Part shown: in pieces, positions 9,749 through 19,312 of the stretch
Position numbering within the stretch: the stretch's first letter is position 1
How the letters are laid out: the number at the start of each line of letters is the position of its first letter
NCBI GenBank assembly: GCA_000993685.1
Contig: LBWP01000009.1
Location: 9,463 to 66,941 of the forward strand
Source of the DNA: Candidatus Woesebacteria bacterium GW2011_GWA1_39_21
Lineage (GTDB): Bacteria; Patescibacteriota; Microgenomatia; UBA8517
Length of the DNA stretch: 57,479 bases
Direction: 5' to 3'
Made by a program: the position numbers and the translations under genes
Notes under the pieces: generated by a model
Databases searched by the model: none
Told to the model about the DNA's origin: nothing
The model's input: only the letters and a program-made list of their open reading frames with translations

Positions 9749-9955
9749 AATTTTATAACAGCTTTCAAGAAATCCCCACCCTTCATGGTGGGGATGACCC
9801 GCCTGCTTAGCTACGCAAGCTAGCGGGCAGGATTGAACTCTGAAAATGTGCAAACAGAATTAAGCTTTGCTTTTGATAAAATCTTAAACTTTGCTTATAT
9901 GCCATCCTCCCTGGGGAAACTCCGTCTTTTAAGGCGGAGAGGGTGTCATTGACAG
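9749..9955. repeat. IS200/IS605-end-like non-autonomous repeat, copy 1
   Basis: CCCCACCCTTCATGGTGGGG hairpin, GCTTAGCTACGCAAGCTAGC, then CTCCGTCTTTTAAGGCGGAG; about 160 nt shared with 27013-27175. Confidence 0.65.
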
Positions 9956-10079
9956 AAAAAGTTGGACGTCTTTCTTTTATCCTAAATATTTTTAGTTGCC
10001 GCTACCCAAAACCCGCTTCGCACAACCAGCTTTTCACTCTTGTGCCGTTGTTACCAGTATGTGGTATTATTAACTTGAC

Positions 10080-11840
10080 ATGGGTGCATTTAAGAAACTG
10101 TTGCTATCGACGTTGTCATTTCTAATTCTCTTTGTATCATCCCTGTCTTACTTTTCCGCCCCTGAAGCAAGGGCACAATCGACTAACCCCTGGTACAACC
10201 AATCGTTCACACAGTGGTATACAAAAGTGTACGATACACAAACTTCTCCCCCACAAGAGATTTTTGGGGAAAGATATACCGCAGCCCAAGTCCAGTGGGT
10301 AATGTATAGCCTAATTGCCATGTTCCCAAACTTTGCCCAAACCGCAATTACATGTATTTTTAAGGGCGGCGGCGTTGACAGTTGTGCCGCACAAAATCCG
10401 ATGGTGGCGATGGATACATCGACCCAACCATATGTCGAAAAAGGTGTCCTCGCAACGTTGTTTAATCCGAACCGTTCGTTATCGGGCGTCAACTACGTCC
10501 GCGAAAAACTCGCATCGCTTAGTATCATCCCCGAGGCACAAGCTCAAAATGCAGGTTTTGGCTTTTATGCGTTGGGGCCGGTGCAGAACATCTGGCAGAA
10601 ATGCCGCGATATTATGTACGGACTTTTTGTTATTATCATTATCGTTTTCGCCTTTATGATCATGTTTCGCGTTAAACTCAATCCGCAAACGGTTGTCTCC
10701 ATTCAGTCGGCAATTCCGAAGATTATCATCACCCTCATCCTCGTTACCTTCTCTTACGCAATTGCCGGCCTGATGATCGATTTAATGTATGTTGTTATCG
10801 GCCTTGTAGCATTAATTTTTACGCAGTTTGATTTTATTCAGGGTGGAAGCGGAAGATGGGAAAAGGTCTTTACATTATTAACCGACGGACCTGGGGGGGC
10901 CTTTGGAATCGGCGGAATTATCGGTTGGCTAACGGGCATCTTCTGGCCTTTTGCCGTTGCTTTCTTTCAAACAATTTTCTATCTCTTTGGCCTCGGCGGT
11001 GCTGGTGGTGTTGGTTTGGGAATTCTTTGGGGTATCCTGGCATTTTTCTTGACAATCGGTGTTTTTATCTGGCTTCTGCTTACCTCCGTAAAAGTCTTTA
11101 TCCTTCTTATCAGGACATACATCACAATTTTAATTTCCGTAATTTTTTCCCCGTTTCTTATCGGGTTCGGCGCAATTGGCCCAATTGGCGGATTCGGAAC
11201 TTGGCTGAAAAACCTCGTTGCAAACTTGGCTGTTTACCCAGTCGCGGGGGCACTTTTAATGCTTTGTGTTCTTTTCCTTAGTGCCACCTATCCGGAAGTA
11301 AACAACAATCTACATAATTTCCTACAGCTTGGCGATTCGCAAATTTCAAATATTTTTAGTGCAACCACAGCCGGTGGACAAACGCGGCAGTTTTGGTACC
11401 CGCCACTGACCCTGGGAACGCAAAATTCAGCCACCGGATGGGATCCGCTGCCGATTCTTTGGACATTTGCAGCTCTAGCAATTCTTGCAATGGTCCCAAG
11501 TGCTTCAAATATGGTAAAATCACTTATGGCTGGAAAAGGAATTGAGGCACCTGACTTGACTGGAAAAGGTGGTTTGCTTGCCGGAGGACTTGGGTTTGCA
11601 GCCGGAGCTGCGGGTGGTCTTGTATCGAGAAACATTCTTACACCATTTGTATATAATCAAGCAAAGAGGGCTGAAGCGGGTGAGGGCGGCTTTTTCTCAA
11701 GATCAGTCTCCTCTTGGGGTGTTAGGCGTGGTTATATTCGTGCCCCGTCTACGACATTTGTAACAAAACAAGGAACTTGGTATGAAACCCAACCCAAGGG
11801 ACAAACCCCAAAAAATCCTAACCCTCCATCAAAACCATAA
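10080..11840 (+). CDS. Polytopic membrane protein, VirB6/TrbL-like T4SS channel component
   Basis: Signal peptide, many TM helices, position between pilins and VirB4; soluble C-terminal tail. Confidence 0.55.
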   Translation: MGAFKKLLLSTLSFLILFVSSLSYFSAPEARAQSTNPWYNQSFTQWYTKVYDTQTSPPQEIFGERYTAAQVQWVMYSLIAMFPNFAQTAITCIFKGGGVDSCAAQNPMVAMDTSTQPYVEKGVLATLFNPNRSLSGVNYVREKLASLSIIPEAQAQNAGFGFYALGPVQNIWQKCRDIMYGLFVIIIIVFAFMIMFRVKLNPQTVVSIQSAIPKIIITLILVTFSYAIAGLMIDLMYVVIGLVALIFTQFDFIQGGSGRWEKVFTLLTDGPGGAFGIGGIIGWLTGIFWPFAVAFFQTIFYLFGLGGAGGVGLGILWGILAFFLTIGVFIWLLLTSVKVFILLIRTYITILISVIFSPFLIGFGAIGPIGGFGTWLKNLVANLAVYPVAGALLMLCVLFLSATYPEVNNNLHNFLQLGDSQISNIFSATTAGGQTRQFWYPPLTLGTQNSATGWDPLPILWTFAALAILAMVPSASNMVKSLMAGKGIEAPDLTGKGGLLAGGLGFAAGAAGGLVSRNILTPFVYNQAKRAEAGEGGFFSRSVSSWGVRRGYIRAPSTTFVTKQGTWYETQPKGQTPKNPNPPSKP

Positions 11841-12008
11841 TAATTTCTGCTTCGAGGTGTCCAAAAGAAGGAGACTGCACGATTTTTGCGACATCCGTTT
11901 TTTTAAAAATGTTAACCTTACAGAATTAAAATATTGTAAACATACTTATCTGGAGCGAAGTAAGCTACTTATTGTGGTGTCTTAAGGGTCCAATTGTGGA
12001 ACATGTCC

Positions 12009-14219
12009 TTAACCGACTATCTGATGAAAAATCCAATCGCTCTCGCTTTGTGAAACACAATTCGTCCGCATCGCATTCGTCAAAAAATCGGCAACTGAAA
12101 CAGAGTTCTGTCCAGACTCTCCTTCTTTTGTGTTCGTGACTTTGTTCTGATAGTCTTCCGAGCGGTAACCAATTTCACCATTCATCCATTTCGGTGTAAA
12201 CTTTTGCCTCGATCTGGTCCTCAGTATCCCCAACAAATGCCACGCAAACGGATTTTGTGGTACACCATCCCTCAATTCACCAGGTTTAAGCTTGCCCAAC
12301 TTATCCCAAAATCTGACAGTCGAATCTTCAAAAAAATCCGCCGTTAGTTTGTTCACATCAGGAATCTCCCTAATCATGGTGCTCCTAATTTTCTCACCCC
12401 TGACTGTGTCGAGGTGGTACCGACCCCAAGAGCCGGATGTGGGTTCACCAGCAGCCTCTGAACCTGTCCTAATTTCTGTATCCGACCAAGGAAAATCAGG
12501 GTTTGATCTGGACAGACCATACTTATATGATAAGTCGTGAAGTGAATATTCATCGTTCTCTGTTTTTTGTAAAGGCTTAATTTGTCCATCGTTGTCCTCA
12601 TAAGTAAAACCCTTAAGTGTAACATTTGTTTTGGACTCGTAACTGTCAACAAGCCTACCAATTCGTCCAATACTTAATGGGTGTCCAGAATGCGAAATCG
12701 CCTTGTAGTCTTTCACCCTATGTGACTGTGCGTAACTTCGATAATCACTAAATTCTTGTTCTGTATATTCATAACTGCTGATAATATTTCCGTTTTCATC
12801 GCGAAACACCTTCTCATCTAAATCCACGATCCGGCCACGTTCGTCGTTTGCAGGCCAACCCCACTCGTTAGCCCGAACTTTATCATTATGAATCAACTTC
12901 GTTCTTATATCGCTTGCAAAGGGGGGGTTTCCAAAAGAATACTTGTAAACAATGTTTCCTTTTGAATCTCTTACCGGCTCTTCTTTCTCGTCCCCATTGT
13001 TATCTTTTACTTTTACAGTTTTAGCAGGTTCCACCCCCCATGCCAGTTTCGAAATCGTTCCGTCAGATGATGCCGCCCGCCATGCAGCAAACAAGACGTC
13101 AATTCGCTGGGAAGTCACTGTCTGCGGTGTTGATCCCTCCTTTGCTGGCAAAGTTGTTGTAATTTCTGTATATGGCAGCAGTGCTTTAACCCATGAGACA
13201 AAATCCCCCGTTGTCCGAAAGCCGTTCAGATAGATGTTATGGCCAGTGTGTTTTCCGTATTTATCTTTAATCTCATTTCCTTCGTCGTCGCGTAGCTTTA
13301 TTTTCCCCCATCTGATATCTTCAATTGCGTTCTTTGTCCTGTCTACAGCACGTCCCCAAGGACTCTCTTTCTCACCAGCTGACTCTAGGCGATTACTTTG
13401 ATAAAAACCGATCCAATGACCTTTATCTGGCTTGGGCGACCTTGAATTCATTTGCATCCAAGAATCTTCGTCTTCACAAGTCCTTTGTGTAAAAATAAAC
13501 AGCGGTTCAAAAACTTTTGTCCTAGCATCATAATGATGGCGCAAGCCTTTTAGATCACCTATCGAATTCGACAAAGAATCCATTCTTTCCTTCTCTGCTT
13601 GGGTTTCTTCATTAATAAAATCATGAACACGATCGTCGTCTAATGTTTTTCTGTTTGCTCTTTCATTTGCCTCATTAAGGCGCTCGTAAAATCCCACTCT
13701 CTCTTCTATAAATGTCTGTATATACACGTCTTTGTTTTTTCGATAAAATTGAGCTCGCTCAATCGTCTTCTCCAGTCCATCCTCAACCGCCATTCTTACG
13801 TAACTTGTTTCTGGCCTATCTGTTGAGGTTTCAACGCTCTCAAACATGTTCTTCAAATCGACAATTTCCCTGTCGTCAATCCGCTCAGGCCTTAAACCTT
13901 GTTTTCTCCTTTCTCTATTGGATTTAAGTTTCTCCATATACATATCAAAGTCGTAATTCCCTGCGTCAACACCATTAGTCACGCCTTCGATCCATGCCAG
14001 AGCTTTTTCCAAGGATTCGCGCAATTGGGGAACATTTCCAATTCGGATAGCTTCTCTAAACTCGGTGATTCGCATTCCTCCGGGAACGGTGTAAAGATCC
14101 CGTGTATCCATTTGCCTTAAGAGCTCGGGGGTTATGTTTCGCTCTTGGTTTTGTGCACCACCTTCAGGTTGTTGTCCAAAACCATTTTCTTGATTATTTT
14201 CCATATCTATCTCTCTCAT
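12009..14219 (-). CDS. 736-aa soluble highly charged protein of unknown function
   Basis: Long single ORF, no signal peptide or TM; start may be ATG at 14204 (MENNQENG). Confidence 0.7.
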   Translation of the reverse strand: MREIDMENNQENGFGQQPEGGAQNQERNITPELLRQMDTRDLYTVPGGMRITEFREAIRIGNVPQLRESLEKALAWIEGVTNGVDAGNYDFDMYMEKLKSNRERRKQGLRPERIDDREIVDLKNMFESVETSTDRPETSYVRMAVEDGLEKTIERAQFYRKNKDVYIQTFIEERVGFYERLNEANERANRKTLDDDRVHDFINEETQAEKERMDSLSNSIGDLKGLRHHYDARTKVFEPLFIFTQRTCEDEDSWMQMNSRSPKPDKGHWIGFYQSNRLESAGEKESPWGRAVDRTKNAIEDIRWGKIKLRDDEGNEIKDKYGKHTGHNIYLNGFRTTGDFVSWVKALLPYTEITTTLPAKEGSTPQTVTSQRIDVLFAAWRAASSDGTISKLAWGVEPAKTVKVKDNNGDEKEEPVRDSKGNIVYKYSFGNPPFASDIRTKLIHNDKVRANEWGWPANDERGRIVDLDEKVFRDENGNIISSYEYTEQEFSDYRSYAQSHRVKDYKAISHSGHPLSIGRIGRLVDSYESKTNVTLKGFTYEDNDGQIKPLQKTENDEYSLHDLSYKYGLSRSNPDFPWSDTEIRTGSEAAGEPTSGSWGRYHLDTVRGEKIRSTMIREIPDVNKLTADFFEDSTVRFWDKLGKLKPGELRDGVPQNPFAWHLLGILRTRSRQKFTPKWMNGEIGYRSEDYQNKVTNTKEGESGQNSVSVADFLTNAMRTNCVSQSESDWIFHQIVG

Positions 14220-14328
14220 AAATTATACACCGATTTTACACTTTCTGAGAGGAAAATGCCAAAATCCAAACAATCTGTATTGCCTACATTGACTTTTTTT
14301 GATAGAACGTCAAAAATATCAACTTAAC

Positions 14329-15181
14329 ATGAGTGCCGACAATGGTATCGAACACAGGTCAGAAAGTACTAACTTTGTAAATTTATATAATCCCGATTAT
14401 TTTTTTGGCATTTTTACTAAAGACAACGGCCCGTACAAATACCGGCTTGATAGTAATTTTAATAGAATAATTTCATGGAAACATGATCCTCTTCACTACC
14501 TTTCGTCCATGGTGGGTTGTGATATAACCAGCCGGCAGGATGAGGAAATTAAAGATAGATACAAAAAAATCTATTTTTTCGAATCCGACTTGAGAAGAAC
14601 AACCGCAGCTCCGCTATCCAAACCGATAGTTCAACGCGTTTCTAACAAAGACGACATAGAAAGTCTTGCAAAAAAATATCAAGATAAATATGACAAGTAT
14701 GGAATTGGTTTAGAACTCGTCCCAATAGAAACTGCCAAATATGTAGAACGTGACATGTGGGAATACGAGGAAAGAATTGCCAGGTACGAAGGTAAGTCTC
14801 ACCCACCAAGGACAGTGACTTATTGGGACAATTTTACTTTTATTAATCGATCAAAAAAACAACCCCGACGTTTGGCTAGATTTTGGACCGACAATACTAG
14901 TAAGAATTCGCGAGTCTGATGGAAATTTGCTTGAAGACCGTGGGGTGTTTGCAAAAAATTTTGTTAGGTTTTTTAACATTGTTGACAAAAGCATTAAGGT
15001 TTTTTACGGGATAGAACAAAAAAGTCTTCCGTCAAAAAAAATTATCTTACAACCCGATGAAAGAAATATGCCTGAATACTTGGCCACTTGTTCTTATTGC
15101 AAAAATGATTATTTAACAAACCAAACTCTTGCTTGTCCGTCGTGTGGAGCCTCCAAACCGATTTTTATAACGAGAAAATAG
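14329..15181 (+). pseudogene. Zinc-ribbon-containing protein split by a +1 frame change at an A7 tract
   Basis: Frame 1 reads ...FINRSKK; skipping one A at 14853-14859 gives ...SKNNPDVWLDFGPTILVRIRESDGNLLEDRGVF..., joining the downstream ORF with CSYCKNDY...CPSCGASKP. Confidence 0.6.
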
Positions 15182-15327
15182 CCTTTCAATACATTCATAA
15201 ATAACATGTTTTACGCTAAAAAAATATTTGTCAAAAATTTGTTTTTTGTTGTATCTGTGAAAAAGCGTGTAATTGAAAAATATGATTTGGCAAGGCGCTT
15301 AATAAAATATTAATTCAAATCACTTTT

Positions 15328-15975
15328 TCACTTTGGGGAATACATTTGTTCTATTGAACTTTGTAGTTTTTCATCAAGTTCTTTCATCACCACCTCTTTT
15401 GGCTTTCTTATGCTTATTCTTGTGCTTATTCTTGAACCGTAGTCCCATTTTTTATTCGTATCGTTATGACAACTTAAGTATAAGCCAGATTGATCTCTAG
15501 GTTTTATTTCCGGTAGACTCCCCCAATCCAAGTTGTTGTTGTACCAATGCTTTCTCTTAATAAGAAAACTTACGGAAAGACTCCTTCCTTCTGGCATATC
15601 TAATCTGCACTCCTTCCATGTTTCTTGAAAAGAGTGTCCAGTATGGGCAAGAGTTGTCGTTCCGCCCTCGTCGCGAACACTTTCTAGTTCCTCACGCTTC
15701 TCGTTTTCAATATTTTTCCACCCAACAAAATGAGCATAGGAATTAAAAACGTCCCTATTAATTTCGTTTAAAACTTTCGGTATTTCCTTCAATAGCAGTG
15801 GATAATTGGCTGCTGCAAATTCTCTCTTCTTGTTTTCTTCCTCGTTTCTAACTCTTTCCCCAGCGGCAACTATTGCCGCTTTCCTTTCTTCTTCCTTCAG
15901 CTTTTCTAGCCTGGAATTTTCAATAAAATTTATTCCTTGAGTAACTTTTTCTCTTAACTGTTCATATTTTGACAT
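15328..15975 (-). CDS. Hypothetical protein, coiled-coil-rich N-terminus
   Basis: ORF with TATAAT 6 nt before ATG. Confidence 0.55.
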   Translation of the reverse strand: MSKYEQLREKVTQGINFIENSRLEKLKEEERKAAIVAAGERVRNEEENKKREFAAANYPLLLKEIPKVLNEINRDVFNSYAHFVGWKNIENEKREELESVRDEGGTTTLAHTGHSFQETWKECRLDMPEGRSLSVSFLIKRKHWYNNNLDWGSLPEIKPRDQSGLYLSCHNDTNKKWDYGSRISTRISIRKPKEVVMKELDEKLQSSIEQMYSPK

Positions 15976-16148
15976 GGGCTCATTATAACACTATAAGCCA
16001 GTTATCACCATTGTTTGTTGGTCTGTCGGCAATTCTTTCATACTATGAGTACAAATCCCTTTTCCTATTCGTGAAAAGGCCTCGTGATTGAAAAATTAGT
16101 TTCATAGGATAGAGTAAAAGAAAAAAGTTGTTTTATCTCGAGATCTAC

Positions 16149-16370
16149 TTAAAAATATCCCTTAAACTCCTCCAGAGTCATTGAAGCTTGAGTTAAAATG
16201 CTGTTAAAAGTTCCTTTTGCGATTTCCTTATGGTTGGGAACAATTACTGTTTGAAGTTTACCTCTGTAAAAACCTCTGTATTTGATATGACTTCCCTTCT
16301 GTGAAACTTGACTAAAACCTGCTCTCTTCAGTACTTTTGTGACATCTTTAGAAGAGTACAACTTAGGCAT
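16149..16370 (-). CDS. hicA: HicA-family mRNA interferase toxin
   Basis: MPKLYSSKDVTKVLKRAGFSQVSQKGSHIKYRG...TVIVPNHKEIAKGTFNSILTQASMTLEEF. Confidence 0.9.
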   Translation of the reverse strand: MPKLYSSKDVTKVLKRAGFSQVSQKGSHIKYRGFYRGKLQTVIVPNHKEIAKGTFNSILTQASMTLEEFKGYF

Positions 16371-16578
16371 AAATTTGTTTTATTTCAGTATTTTGGGGAA
16401 TTATTGAATGGGGAATTTCCACGCCTTCGTCCTCCAACAGAAGATCCAAGGCCTCCTGAAGGTTTTTTACTGCATCATCTTTGGTTTTACCTTGGCTTGC
16501 CAATTCAAACCCTAGGGTTTTTGCTACAAACCATTTCCCCTCTTTCCAAACAACAACAGGTAACATTTTCTTTATCAT
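16363..16578 (-). CDS. hicB: HicB-family antitoxin
   Basis: KEGKWFVAKTLGFELASQGKTKDDAVKNLQEALDLLLED; 8-nt overlap with hicA. Confidence 0.85.
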   Translation of the reverse strand: MIKKMLPVVVWKEGKWFVAKTLGFELASQGKTKDDAVKNLQEALDLLLEDEGVEIPHSIIPQNTEIKQIYA

Positions 16579-16774
16579 AATATAAATATTATATCACCGA
16601 TTTTACACTTTTTGGGAATAATTTGCATTGCAACAACAATCTTTAACCCTTTCACCTTTTTACTCTTTCGCCTTCTTATCTTGTTCCGTGAAAAAGCCAA
16701 GTCATTGAAAAATAGATTTCATGGGATAGAGTAAAAGAGTGGAAGAGTGTAAGAGCGGGAGTAAATACAAATTT

Positions 16775-17140
16775 ATGCAAGACAAACAAAGTTACAAAAA
16801 GTTAATTGTTTATCAAAAGTCAAAAGAGTTGGTGCTTTTTGTTTATGAGATTACAAGAGAGTTTCCCAAAACCGAGGAGTATGTACTTTTACCCCAAATG
16901 CGAAGGGCAGTAGTTTCCATAATGGCGAATATTGTAGAAGGTTATGCAAAAAGTAGGAAAGAGCTTATAAGATTTCTTTCAATAAGCATTGGATCGTTAA
17001 CAGAATTAGAGGTCTATCTCGACCTTTGCCTTGAACTAAATTACCTTAAACAAAAACGGTATGATAAAGGTTATAATTTACTTATTGAAGTAAAGAAACT
17101 TTTATATGGTTTTCAAAAATCTTTGAGGAACGGGGTGTAG
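16775..17140 (+). CDS. Four-helix bundle protein (23S rRNA IVP / Avd-like)
   Basis: YKKLIVYQKSKELVLFVYEITREFPKTEEYVLLPQMRRAVVSIMANIVEGYAKSRKELIRFLSISIGSLTELEVYLDL. Confidence 0.85.
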   Translation: MQDKQSYKKLIVYQKSKELVLFVYEITREFPKTEEYVLLPQMRRAVVSIMANIVEGYAKSRKELIRFLSISIGSLTELEVYLDLCLELNYLKQKRYDKGYNLLIEVKKLLYGFQKSLRNGV

Positions 17141-17192
17141 AATAGTTATATCGCTTACACTCTTCTACTCTCCCGCTCTTCTACTTTAATAT

Positions 17193-18347
17193 ATGGAACA
17201 ACATCCAATTCCACAACAAATAGCTTCGTATCAGTTCAAACTGGTTGGCGACATGACCTTAAAGCAGTTTGTCCAGCTTGCAGCTGGGGCATTAATATCG
17301 CTTCTTTTGTATGCCTCGCCCCTCCACCCCTTTATTAAATGGCCTCTAATTATCGTCTCGTTTTTATTCGGTGTTGCTTTGGCATTTCTTCCCATCGAGG
17401 ACAGACCATTAAGCACCTGGATTTTTATTTTCTTTCGTTCAATTTACTCACCGACTTATTTTGTCTGGAATAAATCAAAAAAACCGATTAATTATTTCAT
17501 GCCAGAAGAAACATCTGCAAAACCAGCCTCTATTAAAATTGCTGACAGAAAAGAGAAAGTCCAAGAGCTTCTTAATCCGGTAATTAAAAAAACTGAAGTG
17601 ACGAGCAAGCTCGAAGAAAAAGAAAAAACGTTTCTTACCAAGCTTTCGCAAAGCTTCATTGCCCCAAACACTACGGTTGTTATTTCAACCACTCCGATGC
17701 ATACTTTTGTTTCTAATCCGCAAGCTCAACCATTCATACCAACCCAACCACAACCTTTTGTCCAAAAAGTTCAACCCGTAATCACACAGCAGACAAGCGT
17801 CCGGCCGACAGTTGTCGTTCCTACTCCACCCAAAGCTGGGTTTGATAAAATACAGGGTTATCAAATCACACAACCAGGCGCGCAAAGTACAAACGGCGGG
17901 GCATTTTCGGGAACAACCAAGGTTATACCTATGACATATCCAAAACAGGATGTTCAAAAAACTGCAACCACACGCTTTTCGCAAGACGTAATTCCACCGC
18001 TTCCAGCAACAAGGGAAAACGTTGTCGTCGGCCAGGTTCTTGACCAGTTCGGACAGACCGTCGAGGGTGCAATTTTGGAAATAAAAGACGTTGACGGAAG
18101 GCCCGTTAGGGCGCTTCGCAGTAATAAACTCGGGCACTTTATGATTGCCACCCCCTTAATAGAGGGTGAGTATATTATTCAAACAGAAAAAGATGGGTAC
18201 GAGTTCGAGCCGCTCAAACTGAAGGTCGAAAACAAAATTATTCCCGCTATTGCAATTTGGGCAAAGCTGGGTGGCATTAAAAAAGAGGAGGAAAAACCGG
18301 TTGAATTAACCGAGCAACAAAAGTTTATGCAGGATTACAAACTGTAA
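17193..18347 (+). CDS. PrgI-like (VirB3-type) membrane protein with C-terminal carboxypeptidase-regulatory-like domain
   Basis: N-terminal PQQIASYQFKLVGDMTLKQFVQLAAGALISLLLY; C-terminal VVVGQVLDQFGQTVEGAILEIKDVDGRPVRALRSNKLGHFMIATPLIEGEY. Confidence 0.7.
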   Translation: MEQHPIPQQIASYQFKLVGDMTLKQFVQLAAGALISLLLYASPLHPFIKWPLIIVSFLFGVALAFLPIEDRPLSTWIFIFFRSIYSPTYFVWNKSKKPINYFMPEETSAKPASIKIADRKEKVQELLNPVIKKTEVTSKLEEKEKTFLTKLSQSFIAPNTTVVISTTPMHTFVSNPQAQPFIPTQPQPFVQKVQPVITQQTSVRPTVVVPTPPKAGFDKIQGYQITQPGAQSTNGGAFSGTTKVIPMTYPKQDVQKTATTRFSQDVIPPLPATRENVVVGQVLDQFGQTVEGAILEIKDVDGRPVRALRSNKLGHFMIATPLIEGEYIIQTEKDGYEFEPLKLKVENKIIPAIAIWAKLGGIKKEEEKPVELTEQQKFMQDYKL

Positions 18348-18436
18348 GGGTCGAAGGGCGGGAGAGTAAAAAAGTATAAGTAAATAACATTTATAACTCA
18401 CGCTCTTACACACTTTTACTCTTATACTCTAAATAT

Positions 18437-19093
18437 ATGAAGCTACCATTTTTATCAACACCAGACAAACCGTTATACGACACGACACAGGACCGCATCC
18501 CGATTGCGGACATCATCCACGACATCGTTCTTTTTAAAGACGGCGGTGCGGCTCTAATTGTCGAGTCAACGTCGCTTAACTTTGGCCTTCTTAATGAAAT
18601 GGAACAAGAGGCGGTCATTTCTTCTTATGCAGGCCTTTTAAACTCATTTAATTTCCCCGTTCAAATTCTTGTTCGCTCGCAGAGAAAAGATATCGGAAAC
18701 TATATGCGCTTTCTCGATGAAGCAAAGAAAAAGATTTCAAATAACAAGCTTATGCTTCTGATAAACGACTATCAGAGGTTCATTATCGAGTCGGTCAAGA
18801 AAAAGAACGTCCTTAGTAAAAGCTTCTATTTGGTCGTACCCTTCTCACGCGTTGAGCTGGGCTTGGCAAAAGTCGTCATGGGTTTGGGTTCAAAAAACTC
18901 AACAATTCCCTTTCCCAAAAGTTATGTCTTAAAAAAGGCCCGGGTTTCGCTCTATCCTAAAAGAGACCATCTGATTCGACAGGCGAGACGTTTGGGGGTT
19001 GAACTGCGGCAGTTAACAACACCCGAATTAATTGAGCTTTTCTATCATATTTATAATCCAATTCCTCCGCACAAGCGGAAGCGGACAGGATAA
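18437..19093 (+). CDS. TraC-like T4SS accessory domain protein
   Basis: PIADIIHDIVLFKDGGAALIVESTSLNFGLLNEMEQEAVISSYAGLLNSFNFPVQILVRSQ; precedes virB4. Confidence 0.6.
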   Translation: MKLPFLSTPDKPLYDTTQDRIPIADIIHDIVLFKDGGAALIVESTSLNFGLLNEMEQEAVISSYAGLLNSFNFPVQILVRSQRKDIGNYMRFLDEAKKKISNNKLMLLINDYQRFIIESVKKKNVLSKSFYLVVPFSRVELGLAKVVMGLGSKNSTIPFPKSYVLKKARVSLYPKRDHLIRQARRLGVELRQLTTPELIELFYHIYNPIPPHKRKRTG

Positions 19094-19312
19094 GATTAAT
19101 AAAACTTATAACTCAAAGTCCCTACGGGTCGGTGACCCTCAGGACCGGAGACAAAAAGCAAAAGTTCAATCAAAAAGTTAAAAACAAATTTGAAAAACAC
19201 CAATAAACGGTTCTATTTGTAAAATTGTAAAACAAGAGCAGGAGTGAGGAAGAGCATGAGAATTTATTTACATCTTTTACTCTTTCACCCTTTTACTCTT
19301 TTATACTAACCC

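Noticed and set aside
14853-14860. Classical -1 programmed frameshift at A-AAA-AAC
   Set aside because: The downstream frame requires +1 (or -2), not -1, so the classic mechanism does not restore the protein.
16775-17140. Diversity-generating retroelement based on the Avd-like protein
   Set aside because: No reverse transcriptase and no TR/VR pair in the window.
12009-17140. Prophage or integrative element
   Set aside because: No integrase, capsid, terminase or att-like tRNA duplication seen; only repeats and a TA module, so it is described as an accessory island.
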